A DNA stretch of 14,396 nt from Sulfurihydrogenibium yellowstonense SS-5. GTDB lineage: Bacteria; Aquificota; Aquificia; Aquificales; Hydrogenothermaceae. Position numbers and translations under genes: made by a program. Each line of letters opens with the position of its first letter. The first letter of the stretch is position 1. This document shows positions 1 through 8,933 of the stretch, piece after piece. The notes under the pieces are model-generated. The model was not told the DNA's origin, made no database searches, and was given only the letters and a program-made list of their open reading frames with translations. The DNA is taken from NCBI RefSeq assembly GCF_000173615.1, contig NZ_ABZS01000013.1:1-14396 (forward strand). Direction: 5' to 3'.

Positions 1-366
1 ATTATAGAGCCTACTAATCAAGTCAAAGATTGTGAAAATATTTATTCAATTGGAGATAGTGCTGCATTAGAAGGTCCTGAATGGAAAGCAAAACAAGGAC
101 ATTTAGCCGAAGTTATGGCAAGAAATACAGCTTATAACATTGCTTTAAAAGAAGGTTTAGAAAAAGGAAATCCTAAAACTTACATTGAACACATTAATAT
201 TCTCTGTCTTATGGATATGGGTAATGGCGGGGGTCTTGCATACAGAGATGACAAAAAAGCTATGCTAATACCACTTCCAATCATAGGACATTGGATGAAA
301 AAAGGTTGGGGAATGTATTACAAGCTTTCCAAACTTGGCAAAATTCCAAGATTGCCCGGAATGTAA
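1..366 (+). CDS. Sulfide:quinone oxidoreductase-like flavoprotein, C-terminal part
   Basis: The frame is open from base 1 to the TAA at 364-366, so this is the last ~121 residues of a gene that begins outside the window. The ATG at 115 is internal, not a start. The visible part reads IYSIGDSAALEGPEW, the late FAD-contacting 'GD' motif of the two-dinucleotide-binding-domain flavoprotein family. KQGHLAEVMARNTAYN follows, then a C-terminal stretch with basic and aromatic residues (HWMKKGWGMYYKL) suited to membrane-surface attachment. In the family, sulfide:quinone oxidoreductases oxidise sulfide and pass electrons to quinone at the membrane. The GPEW...KQGH context favours SQR over NADH dehydrogenase II, but the catalytic cysteines are outside the window. 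Sulfide oxidation would fit a chemolithotroph. Confidence 0.75.
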   Translation: MIEPTNQVKDCENIYSIGDSAALEGPEWKAKQGHLAEVMARNTAYNIALKEGLEKGNPKTYIEHINILCLMDMGNGGGLAYRDDKKAMLIPLPIIGHWMKKGWGMYYKLSKLGKIPRLPGM

Positions 367-423
367 AAAGATGAAAATTAAATTTTGGTCATGATTTTCA
401 AGTAATCATATTGCTATAATACT

Positions 424-611
424 TATAACTTACTCCGTGAGTGAGAAATTTCTAAAAGTAGGAGATTCTTCGCCGGCTGCAGAATGACAAATAAGATTAA
501 TCTTTCTTTGACGATTATCATTCAACCTTTTCCTGTCATTCTGAGGACTTTAGTCCGAAGAATCTCATTTTTAAATTTTATAAAAATCACTAATTTCTCA
601 CTCAAGTTATA
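424..611. repeat. Palindromic dispersed repeat, copy 1 (MITE-like)
   Basis: This gene-free stretch before gpsA is one nested inverted repeat. Outer arms: TATAACTT (424-431) pairs with AAGTTATA (604-611), and AGTGAGAAATT (440-450) with AATTTCTCACT (592-602). Inner arms: 462-489 (GAGATTCTTCG...AGAATGACA) pairs with 534-566 (TGTCATTCT...CGAAGAATCTC). The right inner arm holds a small perfect hairpin, GGACT-TT-AGTCC. The 20-mer at 541-560 recurs exactly at 9618-9637. A 9-bp direct repeat, TATAATACT, flanks the element at 415-423 and 616-624 and could be a target-site duplication, although AT-rich promoter-like sequence could produce it by chance. The hairpin followed by a T-rich run may also end transcription of the upstream flavoprotein gene. 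Confidence 0.75.
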
Positions 612-615
612 TTGA

Positions 616-621
616 TATAAT
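616..621 (+). promoter_or_regulatory. Possible -10 box for the gpsA operon
   Basis: TATAAT lies about 30 bp before the gpsA start and just outside the palindromic repeat. No convincing -35 box is present 16-18 bp upstream, so this is a weak call. The same hexamer is part of the 9-bp direct repeat flanking the element. Confidence 0.3.
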
Positions 622-650
622 ACTATATATCTTACTTTAAGGAGGAGAAT

Positions 651-1649
651 TTGAATTTAGGAGTAATTGGTGCTGGTAGTTGGGGAACTGCATTAGCCCA
701 GGTTCTTAGTGTCAATTTTGAAAATGTTTTTATTTGGGATATAGATAAAGAAGTTTTAGATAGCATTAAAAATTCAAACATAAATGTAAAATACCATCCG
801 GATATTAAGCTAAATACAAATATTAAGCCAATATATGATTTACAAGAATTGATAAACAAAAGCGATACTCTCATCGTAGTAATTCCTACTCAGTATATTA
901 GACAGACACTATCGAAAGTAAAGATAGAAAATAAACCGGTAATTTCTGCATCAAAGGGAATAGAAATAGAAAGTCTAAAACTTGTGTCTGATATTATAGA
1001 AGAAAGTCTTGGTATTGATAAAAAATATATATTTGCTTTATCCGGTCCATCATTTGCAAAGGAAGTAATAAAAGGACTACCAACGGCTGTTGTCTTTGCT
1101 GGAAATACAGAAATAGGTAATAAGCTTTTAAGTTATTTAAATACAAAGACTTTTAGAGTGTATCTTTCTGATGATTTGGTAGGTGCAGAAGTTGGAGGAG
1201 CTATTAAAAACGTGATAGCAATAGCTACCGGGATTAGTGATGGACTTGGTTTTGGGAATAATGCAAGGGCGAGTTTAATTACAAGAGGCTTGTATGAAAT
1301 CAGTAAGATAGTAAAAATATATGGTGGAAATCCACAAACAGTTTACGGACTGTCTGGACTTGGAGATTTGGTCTTGACTGCAACAGGAGAATTATCAAGA
1401 AATAGGACGTTTGGAATGCTTATTGGTCAAGGATACTCGGTAGAAGAAGCTTTAAAAAAAGTAGGTCAAGTTGTAGAAGGTTATACAACAGTTAAAGCAG
1501 TTTATGATATAAAAAATAAATACAATATTGAGCTACCAATCTCTCATCAAGTTTATAGAGTTCTTTATGAAAATCTAAATCCAAAAGATGCTGCCATTGA
1601 GCTTATGAGTAGAGGATACAAATTTGAATTTACGGAGGAAAGCAATTGA
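651..1649 (+). CDS. gpsA: Glycerol-3-phosphate dehydrogenase [NAD(P)+]
   Basis: GpsA reduces dihydroxyacetone phosphate to sn-glycerol 3-phosphate in the cytoplasm, supplying the backbone of membrane phospholipids. The 332-residue length is normal for the family. The N-terminal Rossmann motif GAGSWGTA is at 7-14. SKG (101-103), SGPSFAKEV (131-139), the catalytic-type Lys186 in [19 protein letters not shown] (about 203-213), GLSGLGDL (233-240) and SRNRTFG (249-255) follow in the expected order. The start is TTG, chosen because an ideal Shine-Dalgarno AAGGAGG (639-645) sits 5 bp upstream and the Rossmann motif begins at once. It is the first gene of a long co-directional cluster and overlaps the next gene by 4 bp. 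Confidence 0.96.
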   Translation: MNLGVIGAGSWGTALAQVLSVNFENVFIWDIDKEVLDSIKNSNINVKYHPDIKLNTNIKPIYDLQELINKSDTLIVVIPTQYIRQTLSKVKIENKPVISASKGIEIESLKLVSDIIEESLGIDKKYIFALSGPSFAKEVIKGLPTAVVFAGNTEIGNKLLSYLNTKTFRVYLSDDLVGAEVGGAIKNVIAIATGISDGLGFGNNARASLITRGLYEISKIVKIYGGNPQTVYGLSGLGDLVLTATGELSRNRTFGMLIGQGYSVEEALKKVGQVVEGYTTVKAVYDIKNKYNIELPISHQVYRVLYENLNPKDAAIELMSRGYKFEFTEESN

Positions 1650-2869
1650 TAGATAAAGATTTTTTACCGGAAGAGAAAAAGATTACCTTAGGTTTAGCTT
1701 TTATTTTCGCACTAAGAATGCTTGGGCTATTTTTAGCTTTACCGGTGCTGAGTATTTACGCTAAGAATATGCCAGCTTCAGATGCATTTCTTGCCGGTCT
1801 TGCAATAGGTGCTTATGGTCTTACGCAAGCTATTTTTCAGATACCTTACGGGCTATGGAGTGATAAGATTGGTAGAAAGCCAATCATAATAACAAGCACA
1901 ATAATATTTATTCTTGGCAGTTTTTTATCAGCCTATGCTGCAAGTATAGAAAATATACATCTTTTAATCATTGGTAGATTTTTGCAAGGTATAGGTGCTG
2001 TTTCTTCTGTAGTTATTGCACTTCTTGCAGATATGACAAGAGAAGTGATAAGAACAAGAGCAATGGCTACTATCGGTGCATCTATTGGTATGGCTTTTGC
2101 TTTTGGTATGGTATTAGGACCGCTGATTGCTTCTCATTTTGGTTTAGCCGGCGTATTTACATTTACAGGAATACTTGGTCTGATTTCTCTGCCTTACATA
2201 ATCTTTGGAATAAAAGAGCCTCCTGTAGTTAAACACCACGATGATGCAGAGTTTAAATCTTCATATTTGAGCATTGTTTTAAAAGATAAAAATCTTCTAA
2301 AAATGGACCTTGGAATGTTTGTATTGCATATGACTTTAACGGCTGTATTTACAGCAGTTCCTATTATCTTTGCCCATCAGCATACGATCGATGTAAAAGA
2401 TTTATGGAAAATTTACTTACTTATGTTTTTTGTAGGATTAACTATAATGGTTCCATCTACAATAATTGCCGAAAAGAAAAATAAAATAAAAGAAGTTAAA
2501 ATGCTTGGAATTTTAGTGTTGATAGCTTCATTTATAATGTTTTTAATGTTTAAAGATAATTTTTATCTTACAGTTTTAGCGATAATTGTCTACTTTACCG
2601 GATTTATGATGTTAGAGCCAATCATGCCATCGTTGATGAGTAAGTATGCAAAACCGCATGTTAAGGGAACAGCTTCTGGAGTGTTTAACACTGCTCAGTT
2701 TGTTGGTGCTTTTGTTGGAGGCGCTGTTGGTGGATATTTATTAAAATTAGATGAATCAGCAAACTTTAACTTTATATTTTTAATCATACTAACCGTTATT
2801 TGGCTTGCTTTAGTTTCTACAATGGAGATGCCTAAGAAAAAAGAGGTTTTAAATAATGATACCAATTAA
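1646..2869 (+). CDS. MFS transporter, YajR-like, without YAM domain
   Basis: This is a 407-residue inner-membrane transporter of the major facilitator superfamily with about 12 hydrophobic segments. MFS motif [12 protein letters not shown], is at 69-79, and the early [15 protein letters not shown] segment (24-38), QAIFQIPYG and the GRFLQGIGA motif are close in feel to Escherichia coli YajR. YajR carries an extra C-terminal cytoplasmic YAM domain. This protein ends soon after the last membrane segment, so that domain is missing. The substrate is unknown; drug or metabolite efflux is the usual guess and cannot be settled here. The start is TTG, overlapping the gpsA stop (TTGA), with GGAGG at 1634-1638 seven bases upstream. 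The 3' end overlaps the rhomboid gene by 14 bp, which suggests coupled translation. Confidence 0.88.
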   Translation: MIDKDFLPEEKKITLGLAFIFALRMLGLFLALPVLSIYAKNMPASDAFLAGLAIGAYGLTQAIFQIPYGLWSDKIGRKPIIITSTIIFILGSFLSAYAASIENIHLLIIGRFLQGIGAVSSVVIALLADMTREVIRTRAMATIGASIGMAFAFGMVLGPLIASHFGLAGVFTFTGILGLISLPYIIFGIKEPPVVKHHDDAEFKSSYLSIVLKDKNLLKMDLGMFVLHMTLTAVFTAVPIIFAHQHTIDVKDLWKIYLLMFFVGLTIMVPSTIIAEKKNKIKEVKMLGILVLIASFIMFLMFKDNFYLTVLAIIVYFTGFMMLEPIMPSLMSKYAKPHVKGTASGVFNTAQFVGAFVGGAVGGYLLKLDESANFNFIFLIILTVIWLALVSTMEMPKKKEVLNNDTN

Positions 2870-3521
2870 AGATGATGTACCTACAAGGTCATTCCCATTA
2901 ATAACTTTACTTTTGATAGGTGTTAATGTAGGTGTTTTTCTTCATGAAATGAGTTTATCCGATGAAGAGCTTGAAATATTCGTTAGGACTTATGGACTTC
3001 TTCCTCTTGACCTCGTTCATTTTAATCTTTTAAATTTTATAACACATATGTTTATTCATGGAAATATTGCACATATTTTTGGAAATATGCTGTTTTTATG
3101 GATTTTTGGCAATAATGTTGAAGATGCACTTGGAAAATTTAGATTTTTAATTTTATATTTTTTGTCCGGATTTGCTGCTGCAATACTTCAATCTGCAGTT
3201 GCTATATTAATGGGAGATATAAACATACCTATGGTTGGAGCATCCGGAGCAATTAGCGGTATAATAGCGGCTTACGGAAAGCTTTATCCCTTTGCAAGAG
3301 TTTATGCAGTTATTCCACCGTTTATATTCCTCATCTTTGCTCTTCCTGCTTGGTTTTTTATAGGCTATTGGTTTGTTATTCAAGTTTTATCAGCCATGTT
3401 TATTCCAACATCTCTTGGCGGTGTGGCTTGGTATGCCCATATTGGTGGATTTCTTGCAGGTTGGTATCTAATAGATAATCTATATCCAAGAGCTAAAAAA
3501 ATTGTGATATATACGAGGTAA
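2856..3521 (+). CDS. Rhomboid family intramembrane serine protease
   Basis: The 221-residue polytopic membrane protein carries the rhomboid signature. The catalytic serine is Ser130 in GASGAISG, the catalytic histidine is His195 in WYAHIGGFLAG, and the upstream HGNIAHIFGN block (68-77) supplies the oxyanion-side His/Asn. Both members of the Ser-His dyad are present, so it should be active. Rhomboids cut transmembrane segments of other membrane proteins; the substrate here is unknown. The compact form, without a long cytosolic domain, is typical of bacterial members. The ATG lies inside the end of the MFS gene. Residues 145-185 hold an extra hydrophobic stretch before the last catalytic helix. 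The downstream gene begins 5 bp after the stop. Confidence 0.93.
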   Translation: MIPIKDDVPTRSFPLITLLLIGVNVGVFLHEMSLSDEELEIFVRTYGLLPLDLVHFNLLNFITHMFIHGNIAHIFGNMLFLWIFGNNVEDALGKFRFLILYFLSGFAAAILQSAVAILMGDINIPMVGASGAISGIIAAYGKLYPFARVYAVIPPFIFLIFALPAWFFIGYWFVIQVLSAMFIPTSLGGVAWYAHIGGFLAGWYLIDNLYPRAKKIVIYTR

Positions 3522-3526
3522 AAACA

Positions 3527-3964
3527 ATGAAAAAATTTATTTTTGGATTTGGGTTTTTATTAACATTAATAAGCCCATCTTTCAGCTCTTCTCTAAATGA
3601 TTATGCTTGGATGGATAAATACTATCTTGTGGCGAGATTTACACCATATGACCCATCTTTACTTCAAAAAATGGATTTGGAATTATCTCCAAAACAGATT
3701 GAGCTTATAAAAGCCGAGTATGATAAATACTTTCCAATCATGCTTGGAAAAGCAAGAATTTTAAAAGACAAAGAGGCAGAACTTACAGATGCAGTCTATA
3801 AATCTAACGACCCGCAGAAAATAAAAAATCTTGTTATCGAAATAGCAAAGTTAAAAACAGAGCTTACAGTTTTAGATATAAATTTATTTAAAGCAATTCA
3901 ATCTATACTAAATAAAAGCCAAAACGAAAAGTTTATCAAATACTTAACATCCGGTAGTATGTGA
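3527..3964 (+). CDS. Small periplasmic Spy/CpxP-like (LTXXQ-type) protein
   Basis: This 145-residue protein starts with a clear signal peptide (MKKFIFGFGFLLTLISPSFS, cleavage probably around residue 20-22). The rest is charged and helical, with two spaced motifs of the LTxxQ kind: LSPKQ at 53-57 and LNKSQ at 128-132. That spacing, the size and the all-helical look resemble the Spy/CpxP/ZraP family of periplasmic chaperones and metal-stress proteins. The match is by pattern only, and the function is inferred. GAGGT upstream serves as ribosome binding site. It lies between a rhomboid protease and panC, and its stop codon overlaps the panC start, so it is probably expressed with the rest of the operon rather than as a separate stress gene. 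Confidence 0.7.
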   Translation: MKKFIFGFGFLLTLISPSFSSSLNDYAWMDKYYLVARFTPYDPSLLQKMDLELSPKQIELIKAEYDKYFPIMLGKARILKDKEAELTDAVYKSNDPQKIKNLVIEIAKLKTELTVLDINLFKAIQSILNKSQNEKFIKYLTSGSM

Positions 3965-4806
3965 TGGAAGTAATTATAAATCCAAGCCAAATGCAAAATT
4001 TGATGCTATCGTTAAAAAAACAAGGTAAAAAAATAGGCTTTGTTCCTACAATGGGCTATCTTCATGAAGGTCATCTGTCTTTAATCAGATGTAGCAAAAA
4101 AGAAAACGACATTACAGTCGTTAGTATATTTGTAAATCCAATACAGTTTGGAGTCAACGAGGATTTTGGAAGATATCCAAGAGATTTTGAAAGAGATAAG
4201 AGTCTTTGTGAAAAAGAAAATGTAGATTATATATTCCATCCAAGCTATGAAGAAATGTACCCTGACGGGTTTCAAACTTATGTTGAAGTTGCAGAGCTTT
4301 CAAAAGGATTGTGTGGAGATTTTAGACCGGGTCATTTTAAAGGTGTGTCAACAGTTGTAGCAAAGCTTTTTAACATAGTCTGTCCGGACAATGCATACTT
4401 TGGAAAAAAAGATTTTCAGCAACTTAAAGTTATTCAAAGGATGGTCAAAGATTTAAACTTTCCGGTCAATGTAGTTGGCTGTCCGGTTGTAAGAGAGCAA
4501 GATGGTTTAGCCATGTCTTCACGAAATAAATATCTATCCGATGAAGAAAGAAAATCGGCACTTTATATTAGCAAAGCATTGTTTGAAGCAAAAAGAATGT
4601 TTGAAGATGGAATAACAGACCCAAATCTTATAAAAGAAAGAGTAAGACAGATAATATCTCAAGCAAAACATCTAAAAGAAATTCAGTATGCAGAAATCGT
4701 TGATAGCAATACACTAAAGCCGGTAGATAAAGTAAAAAAATCAGACGTGTTAGCAGTAGCGGTATATATAGGAAATACAAGGCTTATTGATAACATTGAA
4801 TTTTAA
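3964..4806 (+). CDS. panC: Pantothenate synthetase (pantoate--beta-alanine ligase)
   Basis: PanC joins pantoate and beta-alanine with ATP through a pantoyl-adenylate, the last step of vitamin B5 synthesis on the way to CoA. The nucleotidyltransferase signature is intact: VPTMGYLHEGH (27-37, HxGH), FVNPIQF (56-62), FGKKDFQQL (146-154) and MSSRN (184-188, the KMSKS-like loop). Length (280 residues) is normal. A GTG one codon earlier (3961) could also start; I prefer the ATG at 3964 because it overlaps the upstream TGA stop, as in translationally coupled genes. No panB or panD is visible nearby, so the pathway is split in this genome. MoxR begins 9 bp downstream. Confidence 0.96.
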   Translation: MEVIINPSQMQNLMLSLKKQGKKIGFVPTMGYLHEGHLSLIRCSKKENDITVVSIFVNPIQFGVNEDFGRYPRDFERDKSLCEKENVDYIFHPSYEEMYPDGFQTYVEVAELSKGLCGDFRPGHFKGVSTVVAKLFNIVCPDNAYFGKKDFQQLKVIQRMVKDLNFPVNVVGCPVVREQDGLAMSSRNKYLSDEERKSALYISKALFEAKRMFEDGITDPNLIKERVRQIISQAKHLKEIQYAEIVDSNTLKPVDKVKKSDVLAVAVYIGNTRLIDNIEF

Positions 4807-4815
4807 AGGTGATTT

Positions 4816-5733
4816 ATGAGAGCTGAATTTAAAAACATAATAGACTTTTTATCAAGCTATCTTCATGGGAAAGAAAAAGCCATTGAGCTTACATTAATAT
4901 GTTTATTCTCAAAAGGACATCTTTTGATAGAAGACTTGCCAGGACTTGGCAAAACAACCCTTGCTATAGGAATAGCTAAAACCTTGGGACTAAACTATGG
5001 AAGAGTGCAAGCTACTTCCGACTTACTACCATCTGATATAATCGGAGTTTCTATATATAACAAAAACACAAACGAGTTTGAGTTTAAACCCGGTCCTATT
5101 TTCAATAACATCATTCTTGTTGATGAGATAAACAGGGCAACGCCAAAAACTCAGTCAGCACTTCTTGAGGCAATGGGAGAAAAGCAAGCTACAGTAGATG
5201 GAAAAACTTATAAATTACCACAGCCATTTTTTGTAATAGCAACACAAAACCCGGTAGAACAGTATGGAACATTTCCACTTCCAGAATCTCAGTTAGACAG
5301 ATTTTTAATGAAAATCTCCATCGGATACCCATCAAGAGAGGCGGAAAAAGAAATCATCAAAGGCGGTAGTAAAAGAGAGGAGCTTTATAAAATACAACCT
5401 TTCATATCAAAAGATGAGATTATAAAAATTCAAGAAGAGATTAAAAACGTTTATGTGTCAGACAAAATAGCTGATTACATTCTTGATATTGTATGGGCTA
5501 CCAGAGAGAGTAAATATCTTGAATCCGGTTTATCAACAAGGGGAACCCTTGCAATCGTAAACACTGCCAAAACAAACGCGTACATGGAAGGTAGAGATTT
5601 TGTCATTCCGGAAGATATTAAAAAACTTTATAAATATGTAATTCCTCACAGAGTAATTTTCAAACCAGAGTATGAATCTCAAAAAGAAGAGATTATAAAA
5701 ACAATCGTTGAAAGCATTCCAACGCCTATATGA
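4816..5733 (+). CDS. MoxR-family AAA+ ATPase
   Basis: This 305-residue AAA+ ATPase of the MoxR type has Walker A in EDLPGLGKTT (39-48), Walker B in IILVDE (99-104), sensor-1 ATQNP (142-146), the ESQLDRF block (157-163) and a C-terminal lid domain. MoxR proteins act as chaperone-like machines that help mature or activate partner complexes, often together with DUF58/VWA proteins. Here the next gene is a DUF58 protein overlapping by 4 bp, followed by a transglutaminase-like membrane protein: the familiar MoxR-DUF58-TgpA trio. The ATG is preceded by AAAGGTGA. All catalytic motifs are intact, so it should hydrolyse ATP; the client is unknown. Confidence 0.95.
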   Translation: MRAEFKNIIDFLSSYLHGKEKAIELTLICLFSKGHLLIEDLPGLGKTTLAIGIAKTLGLNYGRVQATSDLLPSDIIGVSIYNKNTNEFEFKPGPIFNNIILVDEINRATPKTQSALLEAMGEKQATVDGKTYKLPQPFFVIATQNPVEQYGTFPLPESQLDRFLMKISIGYPSREAEKEIIKGGSKREELYKIQPFISKDEIIKIQEEIKNVYVSDKIADYILDIVWATRESKYLESGLSTRGTLAIVNTAKTNAYMEGRDFVIPEDIKKLYKYVIPHRVIFKPEYESQKEEIIKTIVESIPTPI

Positions 5734-6611
5734 TAAAGATAACCAAAGCAGGTTGGCTTTATATCCTCATTACCATACTTCTTGGTATTGCTGCTGTAAA
5801 CACAGGAAACAACTTACTTTTTTTGATAGTTTCAGCATTGCTTAGCTTTATGGGAATTTCAGGATATTTTGGAAAGAGAAATATATCTAAAATAGACATA
5901 TGGGTAGAATTTCCGGAGGAAGTTTTTGCAAAAAAAGAGTTTTATCTAACCGTTAAAGCAATAAACAAAAAAGCCTTTATGCCAATGTTTTTGATTAAAG
6001 TATTAATAAACAATAAAAGTGTGCTAATTCCGTATGCAGAAAAATACGGAGAAGGAAGGCTAAAAATATCAGTTTACAGGAGAGGTATTTTTAGCATAAA
6101 AGAAGCCAAAGTCTGTTCTGTATTTCCTTTTAACTTTTTTGAAAGATGCTTTACTGTAAAAGTAGATGCTAAAAAAGTAGTCTTTCCGGAGCCAAAAGAA
6201 TGCAATTTATTTCAAATATCAGATTACAAATTTAAAGCTAAGCAAAAATCAGAAGGTCAGGTTATAGAAAAGCAAGGATACGAAGGAGACTTTTTAGGAC
6301 TTAGAGATTACAATTTTGGAACGCCGGTTAAGTATATAGACTGGAAGGCTTCGACGAAATCAGAACATCTAAAAGAAAAAGTCCTGTCAGCCATCCAATC
6401 AACGCCAACCATAATAGAATTTGAGAAGATAAACATGGATTTAGAATCAAAAATATCCTGCATTACCTACTTAGCAGTAAATCATAAAAAGTTTGAAAAC
6501 ATATTTGTAAAAGTAGAAAATACAACCTATAATCTACAAGATAAATCAGATAGACATAAACTTCTTACAAAGCTTGCATTATACGGAATGAAAGATGAAG
6601 CTATCGGTTGA
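5730..6611 (+). CDS. DUF58 domain membrane protein
   Basis: Two hydrophobic segments (about 8-24 and 28-46) near the N-terminus anchor this 293-residue protein, and a large beta-rich domain follows. The DUF58 signature is at about 187-208: GLRDYNFGTPVKYIDWKAS, matching the usual 'LReY.pGD..r.IDWkasar' pattern with Asn-Phe-Gly in place of the more common Pro-Gly-Asp. DUF58 proteins are often related to von Willebrand A folds and work beside MoxR ATPases. The start overlaps the MoxR stop by 4 bp, and the end overlaps the transglutaminase gene by 17 bp, so the three are surely translated together. The biochemical role is not established. Confidence 0.88.
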   Translation: MIKITKAGWLYILITILLGIAAVNTGNNLLFLIVSALLSFMGISGYFGKRNISKIDIWVEFPEEVFAKKEFYLTVKAINKKAFMPMFLIKVLINNKSVLIPYAEKYGEGRLKISVYRRGIFSIKEAKVCSVFPFNFFERCFTVKVDAKKVVFPEPKECNLFQISDYKFKAKQKSEGQVIEKQGYEGDFLGLRDYNFGTPVKYIDWKASTKSEHLKEKVLSAIQSTPTIIEFEKINMDLESKISCITYLAVNHKKFENIFVKVENTTYNLQDKSDRHKLLTKLALYGMKDEAIG

Positions 6612-8490
6612 AAACATAGCTAAGATAAATGCTTACGTGGGAAGTTTGTTTATTTTTCTTTTAATTTTTAAAGAAATTAGTCCAGCATACAGCTTTATTT
6701 TTATAGCTTTATATGCACTTTCAGCCTACAAAGATTTTAAAAAACCTTTAAACATAAATAGAACATTTATAAACATTACCGGTATTTTATTTGTAATATT
6801 GATGGTCTTGAGAATAAATCCTGACAATATCGTTCAGCCTTCGGTGGAAACTCTTTTAGTCTTACTTGGTTTAAAACTTCTTGAAGAAAAAGCATTCAGA
6901 GATTACATGCAGATATATTTGTTAATTATTCTACTTTTTGCAGGATACACAATTCTTTCAACCAGCATGATATTTTTACTGTATCTTTTGATATTAATCT
7001 TTTTTATAAACGCATCAGTAATACTTTTAACATACTACCAGCAGAATAAAGAGATAGAGTTAGATATTAGCGTAATAAAAAGAATTTTGATAAAAACAGC
7101 TATTATTCCACTACTTTCTATTCCTTTCATGATTTTTCTATTTTTTACACTACCAAGAAGTAATTATCCAGTTTTAAACTTTCTACAAGGTCAAGGAAAA
7201 GCTACTACCGGATTTTCTCAAGATGTAAAACTTGGTGATGTTTCCAACATTCAAGAAGATGATTCTGTCGTAATGAGAGTTTCGGGAGAGAATATCGGAG
7301 AAATTTACTTAAGGGGTTTAACTTGGAATTACTTTGATGGAAAACAGTGGATGTCTAAGGATTTATTTTCAGCAGTTAAAGCAAGAAGATTGTTTGGTAA
7401 AAAATATGAATACACAGTTTACTTAGAACCACATTCAGATATTTATTTATTTACTGTTGAATATCCGTATGCAATATCACAGATAAGCGGTTATTTTATT
7501 ACTCCAAGAATGGATAAAACATACGTTGTTGATAAGTCTGTATTTAACAAAATTAAATACTCGGGTATTTCTTTTATCAACGATAGATACTATGAAGAGT
7601 TAAAGTCTACGGATGAATACTTACAACTTCCAAAATTAAACGAATCTATAATCAAATTAGCCAAAGATTTAAATGGAAATGACGAAGAAGAAACGGCAAA
7701 AAACATAGAGAAGTTTTTAAAAAGTTATACATACTCATTACAAAACCTATCTGTTAGCCAAGACCCTATTTATAACTTTCTGTTTGTAAAAAAGCAGGGA
7801 AACTGTGAATACTTTGCTTCATCAATGGTTATACTGCTTAGGTTAAACGGCATACCTGCAAGGCTTGTAGGCGGTTATAAGACAGCTACTTACAACCAAA
7901 CAGCCAACTATTACATAGTTAAACAGAAAGATGCTCATGTTTGGGCTGAAGCATACATAAACAAACATTGGATAAGATTTGACCCTACACCGGCAGCAAG
8001 AAATGCAATCATAGAAAGAGAGAAAAAGTTAAACAAATTAAAACTTTGGCTTGATACTATAAACTACTACTACACAACCTTTATCGTAAACTATGATTTT
8101 TCTAAGCAAGTTGAACTTTTCAACAAAGTCAAAAAAAGCTTTTCTAACATTAAAGATTTTAAAAAGATAGAGTTTGAATTTAATAAAAATTATCTGATAT
8201 TTACAATAATTTTGCTATTGGTAGGATATTTAACATTTTTATTTATCAAATACTTAAAACAACCTTATGAAAAAAGATTGCTAAATATATTAAACAAAAG
8301 ATTAAAAAAGTATGGCTATGAAAGAAAGGAAAACGAAGGATTAGAAGAGTTTATCTCAAGAATAGAGAATACAGAGCTTAGGCAAAAACTTCTAACATTT
8401 GCAAGAGAGCTTGAAAGTTATGTATATAAAGATAAAAAATTAAGCAAGGCTGATTACGAGAGATTAAAAAGGATGATAGAAAAATTATAA
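6595..8490 (+). CDS. TgpA-like transmembrane transglutaminase (DUF3488 / Transglut_core / DUF4129)
   Basis: The 631-residue protein has three parts. The N-terminal ~185 residues are a bundle of membrane helices (DUF3488-like). An extracytoplasmic domain follows with a papain/transglutaminase triad: Cys404 in GNCEYFASSM, His448 in DAHVWAEAY and Asp463 in RFDPTPA. A last membrane helix (about 532-553) leads to a cytoplasmic tail of about 75 residues resembling DUF4129. The triad is complete, so it is likely an active thiol enzyme (transglutaminase or protease/peptidase) facing the periplasm. Homologues such as Pseudomonas TgpA are tied to cell-envelope viability. It ends the + strand operon and meets the convergent Ser/Trp-rich gene after only 2 bp, with no terminator between them. 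Confidence 0.92.
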   Translation: MKLSVENIAKINAYVGSLFIFLLIFKEISPAYSFIFIALYALSAYKDFKKPLNINRTFINITGILFVILMVLRINPDNIVQPSVETLLVLLGLKLLEEKAFRDYMQIYLLIILLFAGYTILSTSMIFLLYLLILIFFINASVILLTYYQQNKEIELDISVIKRILIKTAIIPLLSIPFMIFLFFTLPRSNYPVLNFLQGQGKATTGFSQDVKLGDVSNIQEDDSVVMRVSGENIGEIYLRGLTWNYFDGKQWMSKDLFSAVKARRLFGKKYEYTVYLEPHSDIYLFTVEYPYAISQISGYFITPRMDKTYVVDKSVFNKIKYSGISFINDRYYEELKSTDEYLQLPKLNESIIKLAKDLNGNDEEETAKNIEKFLKSYTYSLQNLSVSQDPIYNFLFVKKQGNCEYFASSMVILLRLNGIPARLVGGYKTATYNQTANYYIVKQKDAHVWAEAYINKHWIRFDPTPAARNAIIEREKKLNKLKLWLDTINYYYTTFIVNYDFSKQVELFNKVKKSFSNIKDFKKIEFEFNKNYLIFTIILLLVGYLTFLFIKYLKQPYEKRLLNILNKRLKKYGYERKENEGLEEFISRIENTELRQKLLTFARELESYVYKDKKLSKADYERLKRMIEKL

Positions 8491-8492
8491 CT

Positions 8493-8927
8493 TTACCAAT
8501 CACTACTGCTTGAGCTACTCCAAGAATCCCAAGAAGAGCTTGAAGAACTGTCCCATGAGCTGTCCCAAAAACTCCAAGATGAGCTAAAAGAGTCATCAAA
8601 ACTTGAACTTGAAAAAGAGCTTTCGCAAATTGTGTCATGGTAAATATTCCCGGGCAAACAAGCAAAAGCAGGGTCTGTAAGATAGTCTGAAGAGCTTGAA
8701 TTTAGATAATCGTAACTACCTGAAATTAAAGATGAGCTTTTTGAAGAGTCTGAATTATCGTCCGAATACCAGTCTGATGAATAATTGGTAAGATGATAAA
8801 ATCTTCTTGAATCATCGTAAGAATAAGATGGTGTGGTACTATCAGATGATTTGATATCTTTAAGTATTAAAGCTACTAAAATTGATATGAATAATCCGAT
8901 TGCAGTGAATAAAGGTGTTAAATCCAT
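8493..8927 (-). CDS. Membrane-anchored protein with Ser/Asp/Trp low-complexity tail (small)
   Basis: I do not recognise a family. The predicted product is 144 residues from ATG 8927. A GTG at 8936 is in frame but overlaps the Shine-Dalgarno GAGGTG (8934-8939), which is well placed 6 bp before the ATG, so the ATG is preferred. It has one hydrophobic segment near the N-terminus (FTAIGLFISILVALIL), then a Ser/Asp/Tyr-rich region. The last ~42 residues are about 60% serine with six tryptophans in patterns such as DSSW and DSW, ending at a C-terminal Trp. There is one CxxxxxxxxxC pair in the middle (ACLPGNIYHDTIC). The neighbouring - strand gene ends in a similar tail, so the two are probably related and co-expressed (23 bp apart). 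The function is unknown; surface or periplasmic display is a guess. Confidence 0.75.
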   Translation of the reverse strand: MDLTPLFTAIGLFISILVALILKDIKSSDSTTPSYSYDDSRRFYHLTNYSSDWYSDDNSDSSKSSSLISGSYDYLNSSSSDYLTDPAFACLPGNIYHDTICESSFSSSSFDDSFSSSWSFWDSSWDSSSSSSWDSWSSSSSSDW

Positions 8928-8933
8928 CTCAGT

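Noticed and set aside
632..874. Open - strand frame over the start of gpsA
   Set aside because: It lies antisense to the conserved Rossmann region of gpsA, has no ribosome site and no recognisable protein features.
4081..4275. Open - strand frame inside panC
   Set aside because: Shadow of panC; composition is that of a reversed coding strand.
8378..8665. Second - strand frame over the Ser/Trp-rich gene
   Set aside because: It spans the convergent stops and overlaps two better genes; the alternative frame is open only because of repetitive Ser codons.
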